In this document: positions 48,685 to 57,677 of the stretch, piece after piece
How positions within the stretch are numbered: the first letter of the stretch is position 1
Layout: each line of letters begins with the position of its first letter
Source of the DNA: Arcobacter acticola
GTDB taxonomy: Bacteria; Campylobacterota; Campylobacteria; Campylobacterales; Arcobacteraceae
Direction: 5' to 3'
Assembly (NCBI RefSeq): GCF_013177675.1
Contig: NZ_CP042652.1
Coordinates: 1,054,001-1,118,000 of the forward strand
Length of the DNA: 64,000 nucleotides
Program-made: the position numbers and the translations under genes
The notes under the pieces: generated by a model
Database searches by the model: none
What the model was told of the DNA's origin: nothing
What the model saw: only the letters and a program-made list of their open reading frames with translations

Positions 48685-49588
48685 GTATTACTAATCCTAA
48701 AACTACAAGCAAAGCAATCCCTGCTGATTTATTATAAAGTTTGTTAGCTGTTATAAATACCAACATCAAAGAGACAATAAAAGCTGCACTTATATCAAAT
48801 AAATAGCTATTGAAATCTACATTTAGTGGATTTATAATTGAAGATAATCCTAAAACCATAGTAAAGTTTGCTACATTTGAGCCTATTATGTTTCCTATTG
48901 CTAAATCAGCATTATTATTTATCGCTGATTTTACTGAGATTATAAGTTCTGGTAAAGAAGTACCAAATGCAACTAAAAATAATCCTATTATCCATTCACT
49001 TATTCCAAAACCTCTTGCTATATTTCCTGCACTATCAATAGCAAAATTTGCTCCAACAATTACAAAAATAAAACCAATCAAAAGTAGGACAAGTGTTTTA
49101 ATCCAATTGAATTTATCTTTTGATAAATCTTCATCAGATTGTTCAATACTATTTGAGTTTATCAAAAATAGTAAATAAGCTCCCATCATACAAATAAATA
49201 AAATACCATCAAACATTGATATTCTTCCATCTATTCCCATTAGTATAAATATTAAAATAGGAAAAATAGACCAAGCTGAATCTTTTGCGAATAAATCTCT
49301 TTTGGGTTCAATGTTTTTTGCAAGTAAAAATACAAGTCCTAACACAAGTGAGATATTAAATATCGTACTTCCAATAACATTTGCAACTGCAATATCTGCA
49401 CTTCCTTTTGCCGATGCTGACATTGAAACAGCCATTTCAGGAAGACTTGTTCCAACTGCAACTAATGTAGCTCCTATTACAAAGCTTGATATATTAAAAT
49501 GAAGAGCGATTCTTTCACTTTCTTTTATCACAAAATCAGCTCCATATATTAAAGCTGCCATTGCAATAATAAATATTAAAAAATCCAT
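48671..49588 (-). CDS. Calcium/sodium antiporter (CaCA family, YrbG-like)
   Basis: A 305-residue inner-membrane exchanger with about ten helices in two inverted halves. The alpha repeats are GATLVAVGTSLPEMAVSM near 39-56 and FLVAFGTSLPELIISVKSA near 205-223, each followed by GS-type Asn/Ser (NVIGSTIFN and NIIGSNVANF). Family members exchange Ca2+ for Na+ or H+. Only 2 bases separate it from ybeY. With the acidic-filter channel at 15270 it suggests calcium handling matters here, which is speculative. Confidence 0.9.
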   Translation of the reverse strand: MDFLIFIIAMAALIYGADFVIKESERIALHFNISSFVIGATLVAVGTSLPEMAVSMSASAKGSADIAVANVIGSTIFNISLVLGLVFLLAKNIEPKRDLFAKDSAWSIFPILIFILMGIDGRISMFDGILFICMMGAYLLFLINSNSIEQSDEDLSKDKFNWIKTLVLLLIGFIFVIVGANFAIDSAGNIARGFGISEWIIGLFLVAFGTSLPELIISVKSAINNNADLAIGNIIGSNVANFTMVLGLSSIINPLNVDFNSYLFDISAAFIVSLMLVFITANKLYNKSAGIALLVVLGLVIQNSL

Positions 49589-49590
49589 AA

Positions 49591-50010
49591 TTACGAATTT
49601 CTAACAATCAAACTATCAGGTAAATTGAACTCTTTTATCAGTTCTTCTTCTTTAGCTCTGTGCTCACCGTTATCAACTTCATGGTCGTATCCTAAAAGAT
49701 GTAATATTCCATGAATAAACAGAAGTGAAAACTCTTCATTGAAAGTATGATCGTACTCTTTTGCTTTTTCATCCACAAAATCAGTAGATATTACAATAGA
49801 ACCTAAAGGCATATTAGGAAAATCAAAATCCATAGGAAAACTTAAAACATCAGTTGCTTTATCTATGTTTCTATGCTCTTTATTTAAAGCTTGAATTTCA
49901 TCATTTTTTACTACCATTAGCTCAATGTCTTTTTTACTTAGAGAGTTTGCTATTTTTTCTAATATAGCAATATCAATTTGTAAATCTGTATTATTTTCTA
50001 ATTCAATCAT
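49591..50010 (-). CDS. ybeY: Endoribonuclease YbeY
   Basis: A 139-residue zinc-dependent RNase for 16S 3'-end maturation and ribosome quality control. The zinc motif H-x3-H-x5-H appears as HGILHLLGYDH near 105-115, and the preceding TDVLSFPMDF is conserved. AAGGA precedes the ATG. It lies between radA and the antiporter on the minus strand. Confidence 0.95.
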   Translation of the reverse strand: MIELENNTDLQIDIAILEKIANSLSKKDIELMVVKNDEIQALNKEHRNIDKATDVLSFPMDFDFPNMPLGSIVISTDFVDEKAKEYDHTFNEEFSLLFIHGILHLLGYDHEVDNGEHRAKEEELIKEFNLPDSLIVRNS

Positions 50011-50085
50011 AATTATCCTTTTAAAAGTCCGATTGTATCAAAGATTCTATTAAAATAGTTCTATCATTTTAGATACACATAAATT

Positions 50086-51435
50086 CTAAAATAATTCAAT
50101 CATTTTTGAAACTTCATCAACGGCAAATGTTTTGATATCAAGTTTTAGATTTGTTTTTTGAGCAATAACAGCTTTTTTCATACCTTGCGCTTGTGCTTCT
50201 TTTAGTCTTAAATCTATTGAATAAACATCTTTGATTTCACCTGTTAATGAAACCTCTCCTATAAAAGCTGATTCTTTTGAAATAGGTCTATCTCTATATG
50301 ATGATATAATTGCAGCAATTACAGCTAAATCTGCTGAACTCTCTTTGATTTTTATCCCACCACTTATATTTATAAAAACATCGTAGTTATTTAGTGGTAA
50401 ATCAATTTTCTTTTCAAGAAGTGCAAGAAGCATAGTAAGTCTATTTGCATCAAAACCTGTGGCACTTCTTTTTGGATTTGGATAAGTACTTTCAGTTACA
50501 AGAGCTTGAACTTCTAAAATAATAGCTCTGCTCCCTTCCATTACAACCGTAAGTGCAGAGCCTGCTTGAGCTTTACTTTTATCAAAAAACTTTGAAGCTA
50601 TATCTTTTGCACTTATTAATCCCTCTGCTGTCATTTCAAAAATACCAATTTCTGAAGTTGAACCAAATCTATTTTTAAAGCCTCTTAGCATTCTTAGTTC
50701 CCTACTTGCTTCTCCTTCAAAATATAAAACAGTATCAACCATATGCTCTAAAACTCTTGGACCTGCTATACTTCCATCTTTTGTGATGTGTCCAATTATA
50801 AACATGGCTAAATCTGTCTCTTTTGCCTTTCTCATAAGCTCAAAAGTAATCTCTCGAACTTGACTCACACTTCCAGGGGCACTTGATAGATTTGATGAAT
50901 AAATAGTTTGAATTGAGTCAATAATGCAAACTTCATAATTCTCTCTAAGAAGTTCATCTTGTATCTCTTCAAGTTTTATTTCACTTAATAAATATAAACT
51001 ATCGTGATTTGCATCTAATCTATTAGCACGCAGTTTAATCTGTCCAGCACTCTCTTCTCCTGAAACATAAAGTACTTTTTTCCCAGATTTTGCAATACTT
51101 CCAGCAACTTTTAAAAGCAAGGTAGATTTCCCAACTCCTGGACTTCCTCCAATTAGGGTTAAACTTCCAGGAACTATTCCTCCACCTAAAACTAAGTCAA
51201 ATTCATCATTAAAAGATGAAAATCTAGTTACGTTGTCTTGTTGTATTTGGGTAATTGGAACAGCTTTTGAAGTTGTATTTACTATTTTTGAACTATGCTT
51301 TAAAACCTCTTGCTGTTCTTGATTTAGTTCTATAAATGAATCCCATGAGCCACAATTTGGACATTTTCCAAGCCATTTTGTAGCTTGTTCTCCACAGTGT
51401 TGACACTCAAAAAGTGATGTTTTTTTCTTTGCCAT
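50086..51435 (-). CDS. radA: DNA repair protein RadA
   Basis: A 449-residue RecA-like helicase that helps branch migration in recombination. The N-terminal zinc finger CQHCGEQATKWLGKCPNCG (10-28), Walker A GGSPGVGKST near 92-101, the RadA motif KNRFGSTSE near 252 and a C-terminal Lon-like domain (about 285-449) are all present. AAAAGG precedes the ATG. It is divergent from the RNase H-like gene. Confidence 0.96.
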   Translation of the reverse strand: MAKKKTSLFECQHCGEQATKWLGKCPNCGSWDSFIELNQEQQEVLKHSSKIVNTTSKAVPITQIQQDNVTRFSSFNDEFDLVLGGGIVPGSLTLIGGSPGVGKSTLLLKVAGSIAKSGKKVLYVSGEESAGQIKLRANRLDANHDSLYLLSEIKLEEIQDELLRENYEVCIIDSIQTIYSSNLSSAPGSVSQVREITFELMRKAKETDLAMFIIGHITKDGSIAGPRVLEHMVDTVLYFEGEASRELRMLRGFKNRFGSTSEIGIFEMTAEGLISAKDIASKFFDKSKAQAGSALTVVMEGSRAIILEVQALVTESTYPNPKRSATGFDANRLTMLLALLEKKIDLPLNNYDVFINISGGIKIKESSADLAVIAAIISSYRDRPISKESAFIGEVSLTGEIKDVYSIDLRLKEAQAQGMKKAVIAQKTNLKLDIKTFAVDEVSKMIELF

Positions 51436-51533
51436 AATAAAACCTTTTAAATATATGAAGAAATTATAATCAAATTTTTTATATGCTTTCTAAAATATGA
51501 CATTTTGTAATGTAAAAAACTATACAATCTTTT

Positions 51534-52025
51534 ATGAAAAAAATAAAATTATTTACAGATTCAAGTGTAAATCCCCAAGAAAAAATAGGTTTCGCTGCTT
51601 TTCTACTTTTAGATAATGAAAATATTTTTTTAGATGAGATGAAAAAAAATATAAAAACAAAAAGATTTGAGGATACAAGTTCAACTAAACTTGAACTTCA
51701 AACATTACTTTGGGCTTTAGATGAAATAGAAAATGACTCAAATACACTTATAGAAATTTATACTGATTGTCAAAATATAATAGGCTTAGAAAATAGAAGA
51801 AAAAAATTAGAATTAAATGATTATATATCATCAAAAGGAAAATTGATAAATAATCATGATTTATATAAATTTTTTTTTAAAGCACTTGATAATTTAAATC
51901 TAGTTTTTATTAAAGTTAAAGGGCATAAAAAAAGTAGCTTAAAAGATGAGATTGATGATATCTTTAATCTTGTGGATAAAGCTTCAAGAAATGCTCTAAG
52001 AGAAGAGTTAGCAAATCTAAAATAG
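51534..52025 (+). CDS. RNase HI-like protein
   Basis: A 163-residue protein with the RNase H fold. LFTDSSV gives Asp9, TKLELQTLLWAL the Glu, IYTDCQNI the second Asp, VKGHKKS the His and LVDKASRNAL the last Asp, so the catalytic set is complete. The usual FTDGS is FTDSS, the loop around 80-120 is unlike E. coli RnhA, and similarity is low. It could cut RNA-DNA hybrids or be a divergent paralogue. Its stop overlaps the LpxR-like gene on the other strand by 9 bases. Confidence 0.75.
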   Translation: MKKIKLFTDSSVNPQEKIGFAAFLLLDNENIFLDEMKKNIKTKRFEDTSSTKLELQTLLWALDEIENDSNTLIEIYTDCQNIIGLENRRKKLELNDYISSKGKLINNHDLYKFFFKALDNLNLVFIKVKGHKKSSLKDEIDDIFNLVDKASRNALREELANLK

Positions 52026-53000
52026 ATAAGCTAAACTTACTCCTCCCCAATTTTCATACTCGCTTTTATTATTTATTGATACAAATTTAGAGGTTTTATA
52101 AGTAAAAGATAAAACAAGGTTGTCAAAATATGTATCATAAGATATTACTTGAACAATAGTATCTTTTAACTTATTTAATCCATAAGATTTATCATAATTA
52201 GTAATATAGAAGTAGTCTGTATATGAGTATCCTAATCCATAAGATACAGACCATCCAAAGCTTTTATTTGATTTTGAATCAAGATTTAAAAGTTTGTTTT
52301 CATTAGCTCCAATAACTTTTCCAATTGTATTGAAGTTATTTGGATAATTATTTCCATATCTAATTGTTGAACCTGCCATTAATGCTCTATTATAATTTCC
52401 CACATCAACTCTAAAGTTGTTTATAATATCCATTTTTCCATAAGAGAATTCGTGTTTAAAAGCTTTGTATCCATAAGAATAAGAGAAGTTATATAAGAAA
52501 TCATTCTCTAATTGATTGTTCCAACCTTTTGATTCATTGTTTCCTGTTATGTTGTGATATACCTTTTGAAAATTTTCTGCAGCTGAACTAGGTCCTATCA
52601 TTCCTAAAGTCACCATATATTGATGAAAAAAATCCTCTTCCCATTTATATAAAATAAAATCTACAGTCACTACTCCAGCATAAGGTAGGTCATTTATAAT
52701 TTTATTAGTATTCTTTATGTCATCAGGAGTAAATGTAAGATGAGATAAAGTCATTCCTAATGTTTGATATTTTGTATCATTGTTAAATGTAGGAATTTTT
52801 GATACTAAGTTAAAAAAACTATTATCATACTTATCTAAGTTATTTGTATCTTTGTTACTAAGATAAGTAAAAGCAGCACCATTTGTATAATGTTTGTCTT
52901 CACCATTTACAACATCATTTTCAATAAACCCTGAGATTACCTCTGCATTTAGACTTAAAGATAAAAGACATAATGGCATAATTTTTAAAAATAATTTCAT
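52017..53000 (-). CDS. LpxR-family lipid A deacylase
   Basis: A 327-residue outer-membrane beta-barrel protein from the ATG at 53000 (AAAGGA 6 bases upstream; a TTG two codons earlier is inferior). A signal peptide ends near residue 19. FIEND near 25-29 holds the catalytic Asn and Asp, DKHYTNG is the family motif, and KVYHNITG near 146-153 holds the catalytic His with GWNNQL after it. It would remove the 3'-acyloxyacyl chain of lipid A. Confidence 0.85.
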   Translation of the reverse strand: MKLFLKIMPLCLLSLSLNAEVISGFIENDVVNGEDKHYTNGAAFTYLSNKDTNNLDKYDNSFFNLVSKIPTFNNDTKYQTLGMTLSHLTFTPDDIKNTNKIINDLPYAGVVTVDFILYKWEEDFFHQYMVTLGMIGPSSAAENFQKVYHNITGNNESKGWNNQLENDFLYNFSYSYGYKAFKHEFSYGKMDIINNFRVDVGNYNRALMAGSTIRYGNNYPNNFNTIGKVIGANENKLLNLDSKSNKSFGWSVSYGLGYSYTDYFYITNYDKSYGLNKLKDTIVQVISYDTYFDNLVLSFTYKTSKFVSINNKSEYENWGGVSLAYLF

Positions 53001-53061
53001 TATCAATCCTTTTATTGTATTATTCTAAAATTATATAATAATAAATTGGGAAAAAAATAAA

Positions 53062-53622
53062 ATGATAATATATATTCACGGATTTGCAAGTTCAGGATTT
53101 GGTTCAAAAGCAGAAAAATTTAAAGAGTATTTTGAGGACGAAATAATAACAATTTCTCTTCCAACTATTCCAAATTTAGCAATAAATACACTAGAGCAAT
53201 TAATTGAAGCTTTTGTTAGTATAGATGAAGAGGTTAATTTAATAGGTTCTTCATTAGGTGGTTTTTATGCCTTGTATCTAGCAAATAAATATGATTTAAA
53301 AGCAGTTTTAATAAACCCAGCTGTAAATCCATGGGGAACACTTGATAGATATGAAGGTGTTGATTTTGTTACAAATTATTATGATGGTTCAAGATTTGAG
53401 TTTAATGCAAATCATATAAAATCATTAAAAAACTATGAAGTAGATTTTATTAAAACACCTGAAAATTTTATTACACTTTTACAAGAAGATGATGAGGTTT
53501 TAGATTTTAGTGAAGCCGCTCAAAAGTTAGAAGATACAGAATTAATAATAGAAGAGGGTGGAAGTCACTCATTTGAGGATATTGAGAGATATTTTAGAAA
53601 AATTAGTACATTTTTTAGATAA
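53062..53622 (+). CDS. YqiA/YcfP-type alpha/beta hydrolase
   Basis: A 186-residue small esterase. MIIYIHGFASSG at the start is the oxyanion region, LIGSSLGGFYA near 60-70 carries the nucleophile Ser in GSSLGG, LLQEDDEVLDF the Asp and GGSHSFE the His of the triad. Substrate unknown. It is immediately upstream of the IS256-family element and followed by a hairpin at 53648-53676. Confidence 0.88.
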   Translation: MIIYIHGFASSGFGSKAEKFKEYFEDEIITISLPTIPNLAINTLEQLIEAFVSIDEEVNLIGSSLGGFYALYLANKYDLKAVLINPAVNPWGTLDRYEGVDFVTNYYDGSRFEFNANHIKSLKNYEVDFIKTPENFITLLQEDDEVLDFSEAAQKLEDTELIIEEGGSHSFEDIERYFRKISTFFR

Positions 53623-53647
53623 GTAAAATATACTAAAATATATACAG

Positions 53648-53676
53648 CTAAAAGAAAACTATTGATTTTCTTTTAG
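53648..53676 (+). terminator. Hairpin after the esterase gene
   Basis: CTAAAAGAAAA (53648-53658) and TTTTCTTTTAG (53666-53676) form a perfect 11-bp stem, with only weak T-richness after it. It probably ends the esterase transcript and sits just outside the IS256 left end. Confidence 0.6.
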
Positions 53677-53783
53677 TGAGTTTATTTGGTAGTGTAAAAA
53701 TAACTGTGTAAATTCAGAAATATCAATTTATTAGATAGAATAAAATATCTATTTAATGAATTGTTTAATTCAAGGATTTACAA

Positions 53784-54839
53784 ATGAATATATTAAATAA
53801 AGAAGAATTAAGAAGACAAATTAGAGAAGGGAAAGAGATATCATTAGATGGTATTTTAGATGAATTTAAATCCCTTCTTAGAGAATCATTACAAACTGCA
53901 AGTGAAGAAGAACTAACCTCCCATCTTGGTTATGATAAACATCAAGAGTCTGATAATCCAAATTATCGTAATGGACATAATAAGAAATCATTAAAAACAA
54001 AATATGGTCAAGTAGATGTTTCAATACCAAGAGATAGAGATGGAACATTTGAACCTAAATTAGTTCCTAAACGAGAAAGACTTTTAAAAGGTAGTGAAGA
54101 TTTAATACTTTCACTTTATGCAAAAGGAATGAGTGTAAGAGATATTCAATCACACTTAGATGATTTATACGGCTATGAGCTATCAGAACAAACAATTTCA
54201 AATATTACTAGTGCTATTTTAGATAAGGCAAAAGAGTGGCAAAATAGACCTCTAGAATCAATTTACCCAATTATCTTTATGGATGCCACAGTATTAAAAA
54301 TAAGAGTTGATAGAGCAGTAAAAAATATAGCTGCATATATAATGCTAGGAATTACACTTGATGGTAAAAAAGATATTATAGGGATTTGGATAGGTGAAAA
54401 TGAAACTTCTAAATATTGGCTAACACTTTTAAATGAATTAAAAAATAGAGGTGTAGAAGATGTGCTTATCTTTGCAATAGATGGATTAAATGGATTTAAC
54501 CAAGCAATTCAAGCTGTTTATCCAAAAGCTGAAATACAAAGATGTATAGTTCATCAGATTCGTTCTTCTTTACGTTATGTTTCTTGGAAAGATAGGAAAG
54601 CAGTGGCACGTGAATTAAAAACAATTTATACAGCACCAACAGAAGAAGATGCACAACTTGCACTTACAGAGTTTAATGATATTTGGGGACAAAAATATCC
54701 TCATATTGCTCAATCTTGGTTAAATAACTGGAATGAACTTACAACTTTTTTTAAATATCCACAAGCAATAAAAACATTAATCTATACGACAAATCCAATT
54801 GAGTCATTAAATTCAACTATAAAAAGAAAAATAGCTTAG
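53784..54839 (+). pseudogene. IS256-family transposase, disrupted
   Basis: 351 in-frame residues with the IS256 DDE residues in IFMDATVL (Asp), IFAIDGLNGF (Asp) and NPIESLNSTIKRK (Glu). A stop follows an A5 run (54827-54831); a -1 shift there would continue as NSLERTQSVRKSKGSFP through the 150-bp duplicate, rejoin in the right-hand copy at 56939 and end at 56986, about 414 residues in all, the usual length. The nested IS separates that tail in any case, so this copy is almost certainly non-functional. Confidence 0.88.
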
Positions 54840-54979
54840 AGCGAACACAAAGTGTGAGAAAATCAAAAGGATCTTTCCCAACAATAGATTCAGCTTTTAA
54901 AATGTTATATCTTTCAACACAGGAGGTCCAAATAAAATGGGAGAAAAGTAGTATGAGAAATTGGAGTGAGATTTATCCT
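54830..54979 (+). repeat. 150-bp direct duplication, left copy
   Basis: Identical by eye to 56789-56938 and lying directly left of the IS1634-family element. It contains the 3' part of the IS256 transposase frame. Its boundaries coincide with the 17-bp terminal repeats of the inner IS, so it is a target-site duplication. Its 150 bases are 50 codons, and the frame is kept across it. Confidence 0.9.
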
Positions 54980-56788
54980 CCTGACTTCCGCGATAAGACA
55001 CACAAATCAATATCTTGAAATTTCAAATAATATCTAAAATCTGTTTTTGTATTTCAGATGGATTAATAGGTATTATTTCATCATCTATTTTTACAGCAAT
55101 TATATGCTCAATAATTTTGCGTAAAAATTTTTGTGAGAAATCAAATTTAACATCATTTAGTTTTAATTTTCTTTCAAACTCTTTATAGATTGCATAAGAT
55201 ACAAACGAAATTAAGATATGAGCTTTTATTCTTGTTTCTAGTCTATGATAAATAGGTCTTATTTTTAGATCAGTCTTTGAGATTCTAAAAGCTCGTTCTA
55301 CATCATATTGATTATTATAGTGTTCAATTATTTCATTTGCTGTAAGATTAAAATCATTTGTTATAAATCCTTTGATACCATCTAATTTTTGATCTTCAAT
55401 TATTTTTTGATTATTGATATTAAAAGTGATATCACATTTATGATCATCAATATTAAGATATTTAGCATAGTATGATAGTTTTAAATCTTTTTTTGTGATA
55501 TTTTTTGTAGTCTTTATTTTCTCTTCTAATCTTTGCAATGCTTTATCTCTATTGTACTTATCTTTTTTTGCTCTTTTGAATGAATATGAAAGCACTAATC
55601 TTTGATTTACATTTATTGATTTTGAAACGCTAGTATCTTCATCTATTTTTTCTTTATAGGATATATCTTTATTAAATTTTAGTGTATGAATAGTACCATC
55701 ATCAATAAATGTTAGATTTGTGATTTTTTCTTTTAAATCACTTGCGATACTTCTTGTTTTAGCAGCTAAAATATATTTATAATTATTCTCTTCTAAATAA
55801 GCTATATTTGCATTATTTAACATTCCACGATCAGCTACAACTATAGGTTTATTTGGAAGAACAAATTTCTCTTGGAATTTTTTGAGTATATCTACTAGTG
55901 TATGGCCTTCATATTTATTACCCTCATAAACTTCAAAGCTTAATGGATATCCTTGCAGTGTTGTAAACAATCCTAGTTGTATCTGAGGACGTGCTAATTT
56001 ACCCTCTTTACTAAATCCAATACGTCTAAGATCATCTTCACTCTCACTCTCAAAGTATAATGTTGTTACATCATAAAAGGTTAATACTATTTCACCTTTC
56101 ATTATATTTTTTGTATATTCAAATACACAGGTCTCTATTTTTGATTTTATTTCATCTTGGTACAAAGTATCTAAAAATCTATATATTTTATCACTTGTTA
56201 TATCAATATTTTTAAAGTAACTTAGATAGTTTATAAGTTCAAGTTTACTCCCTGGATATAATAATCTTGAAATCACCAAACTTTTAAACAAAAAGTTTTT
56301 ATCCTCTTTATTCCTAATATTTTTTGTATTTATATCTTTAAATAAATCATTACATCCAATATTATTAAACAATTTTCCAAATATAAGCTCATCACCTATT
56401 GGAATAAAGTCTTGTGTATTTAAACTTGAAAGTAGTTCTTTAAGTAGTATCTTTTTATTTGATTCTGATATTTTATTTGCAAAAAGATTTTGAGATAAAT
56501 CATTGATTTTTACAAGAGCTTTTTCATAAAATTTTTCAATCTCTAGATCTTCAAAACTACAACCAATAGTTTCAACTACTTTGTATCCTCTATTTGTTCT
56601 ATCTAATATTTGAACACTTATACTACCACTAGCATTTTTCTTTTTTCTAACTCTTAAATTCATAAAGAAATTTTAACAAATATACCCTTGAGACACACAA
56701 ATAGTGTTTTCTTATTACCTATAAAGCCCTTTATTTAGGGATTCATATTTTTAAATTATTGATTTATTGAGTTATCGCGGAAGTCAGG
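54980..56788 (-). mobile_element. IS1634-family insertion sequence, apparently intact
   Basis: An 1809-bp element with perfect 17-bp terminal inverted repeats CCTGACTTCCGCGATAA (54980-54996) and TTATCGCGGAAGTCAGG (56772-56788). One transposase gene fills it on the minus strand. It is inserted in the IS256 element with a 150-bp direct duplication; long variable duplications are known for IS1634/IS1549-type elements. Confidence 0.9.
55023..56663 (-). CDS. IS1634-family transposase
   Basis: A 546-residue DDE transposase of the IS4-related IS1634 group in one frame. Catalytic acids appear in TFYDVTTLYFES (Asp, near 198), VVADRGMLN (Asp, near 277) and YDVERAFRISK (Glu, near 453), the last with the spacing of the YREK-like signature. 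A Lys-rich start and a helical C-terminal region frame the RNase H-like core. No damage is visible. Confidence 0.93.
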   Translation of the reverse strand: MNLRVRKKKNASGSISVQILDRTNRGYKVVETIGCSFEDLEIEKFYEKALVKINDLSQNLFANKISESNKKILLKELLSSLNTQDFIPIGDELIFGKLFNNIGCNDLFKDINTKNIRNKEDKNFLFKSLVISRLLYPGSKLELINYLSYFKNIDITSDKIYRFLDTLYQDEIKSKIETCVFEYTKNIMKGEIVLTFYDVTTLYFESESEDDLRRIGFSKEGKLARPQIQLGLFTTLQGYPLSFEVYEGNKYEGHTLVDILKKFQEKFVLPNKPIVVADRGMLNNANIAYLEENNYKYILAAKTRSIASDLKEKITNLTFIDDGTIHTLKFNKDISYKEKIDEDTSVSKSINVNQRLVLSYSFKRAKKDKYNRDKALQRLEEKIKTTKNITKKDLKLSYYAKYLNIDDHKCDITFNINNQKIIEDQKLDGIKGFITNDFNLTANEIIEHYNNQYDVERAFRISKTDLKIRPIYHRLETRIKAHILISFVSYAIYKEFERKLKLNDVKFDFSQKFLRKIIEHIIAVKIDDEIIPINPSEIQKQILDII

Positions 56789-56938
56789 AATAGCTTAGAG
56801 CGAACACAAAGTGTGAGAAAATCAAAAGGATCTTTCCCAACAATAGATTCAGCTTTTAAAATGTTATATCTTTCAACACAGGAGGTCCAAATAAAATGGG
56901 AGAAAAGTAGTATGAGAAATTGGAGTGAGATTTATCCT
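56789..56938 (+). repeat. 150-bp direct duplication, right copy
   Basis: Second copy of 54830-54979, directly right of the inner IS. It is followed by 15 codons and the stop (56984-56986) of the original IS256 transposase, then the IS256 right inverted repeat. Confidence 0.9.
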
Positions 56939-57015
56939 CAACTTTGCATATTTTTCAGTGAAATTATGGAAAAATATACAAAGTGATTAAAAGGGCAACT
57001 GGTGGTTTACACAGT

Positions 57016-57606
57016 TTATTTTACAGGCTCTTTTATTTTTTCATCAATCAAAGCTAATGTTCTTTCTTGTGTTTTATATGATATTTCAGGAAGTTCTCCT
57101 CCAAATAGTTCTTTAGCTTCTTCAAAACCTTTAACTATCCCCTCTCGTCCTTTTTCTAAAATTTCTAGATTATCACCTGCAAAACTAAATACAAAATTAG
57201 CAACCCTATTAGAAGTTTGAGTTACTCCAAAATATCCCTCATCACTTACTAGTTCTTTTGCTTCATCTTGAGAAAGTTCAATTATAGGTTTACCTGTATA
57301 TCCTGTATTCTCAAGATTCATTCCACTTTGAGATTCTTTTCCACTTAAAAAATCTAATACATCTTGTTCTTGTGAACTTAAACCAGCTTGAGTTAGAGTA
57401 TTATCTTTTGTAGTGCTTTGTGCATCCATGGCATAAAGTATATATTGTGAATTCATTGAAATAGATACTTTTACTGCTGATTCATTTACTATTTCTTCTA
57501 ATGATTTTTCAGCTGCATTTTGGGTATTTTGATTTTCTATATTACTATTTTGATTAAAAGTATTTAATGCAATGTTCAAGGTATTTGTACTGCTTTGAAT
57601 GTTCAT
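57016..57606 (-). CDS. Conserved hypothetical protein, C-terminus altered by IS256
   Basis: A 196-residue protein. The Asn/Gln-rich first 35 residues look unstructured; later YFGVTQTSNRVANFVFSFAG and LEILEKGREGIVKGFEEAK recall an epsilonproteobacterial family often labelled hydrogenase-4 component G, a label I do not trust as function. The final residues PVK and the stop come from the IS256 right inverted repeat, so the natural C-terminus is replaced. A full-length relative probably extends a few to tens of residues further. Confidence 0.72.
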   Translation of the reverse strand: MNIQSSTNTLNIALNTFNQNSNIENQNTQNAAEKSLEEIVNESAVKVSISMNSQYILYAMDAQSTTKDNTLTQAGLSSQEQDVLDFLSGKESQSGMNLENTGYTGKPIIELSQDEAKELVSDEGYFGVTQTSNRVANFVFSFAGDNLEILEKGREGIVKGFEEAKELFGGELPEISYKTQERTLALIDEKIKEPVK

Positions 57607-57677
57607 TTTAAATCCTTTATCTTTTACTAGTATTATATAGTTTTTGAGTTTAAATTAAAAACAAAAAGAGAAATTAA

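Larger units (their letters stand above)
53692..57026 (+). mobile_element. IS256-family element interrupted by another IS
   Basis: Terminal inverted repeats are visible at 53692-53712 and 57006-57026, 18 of 21 positions matched (shared core ACTGTGTAAA). Without the nested IS (1809 bp) and one 150-bp duplicate, the element would be 1376 bp, normal for IS256. I find no target duplication at its ends; the right end overlaps the last codons of the hypothetical gene at 57016, so a flanking deletion is likely. Confidence 0.82.

Noticed and set aside
53680-57040. An 8-9 base target duplication for the IS256 element
   Set aside because: Only a vague TTTATTT similarity near both ends, not adjacent to the inverted repeats; I do not call it.
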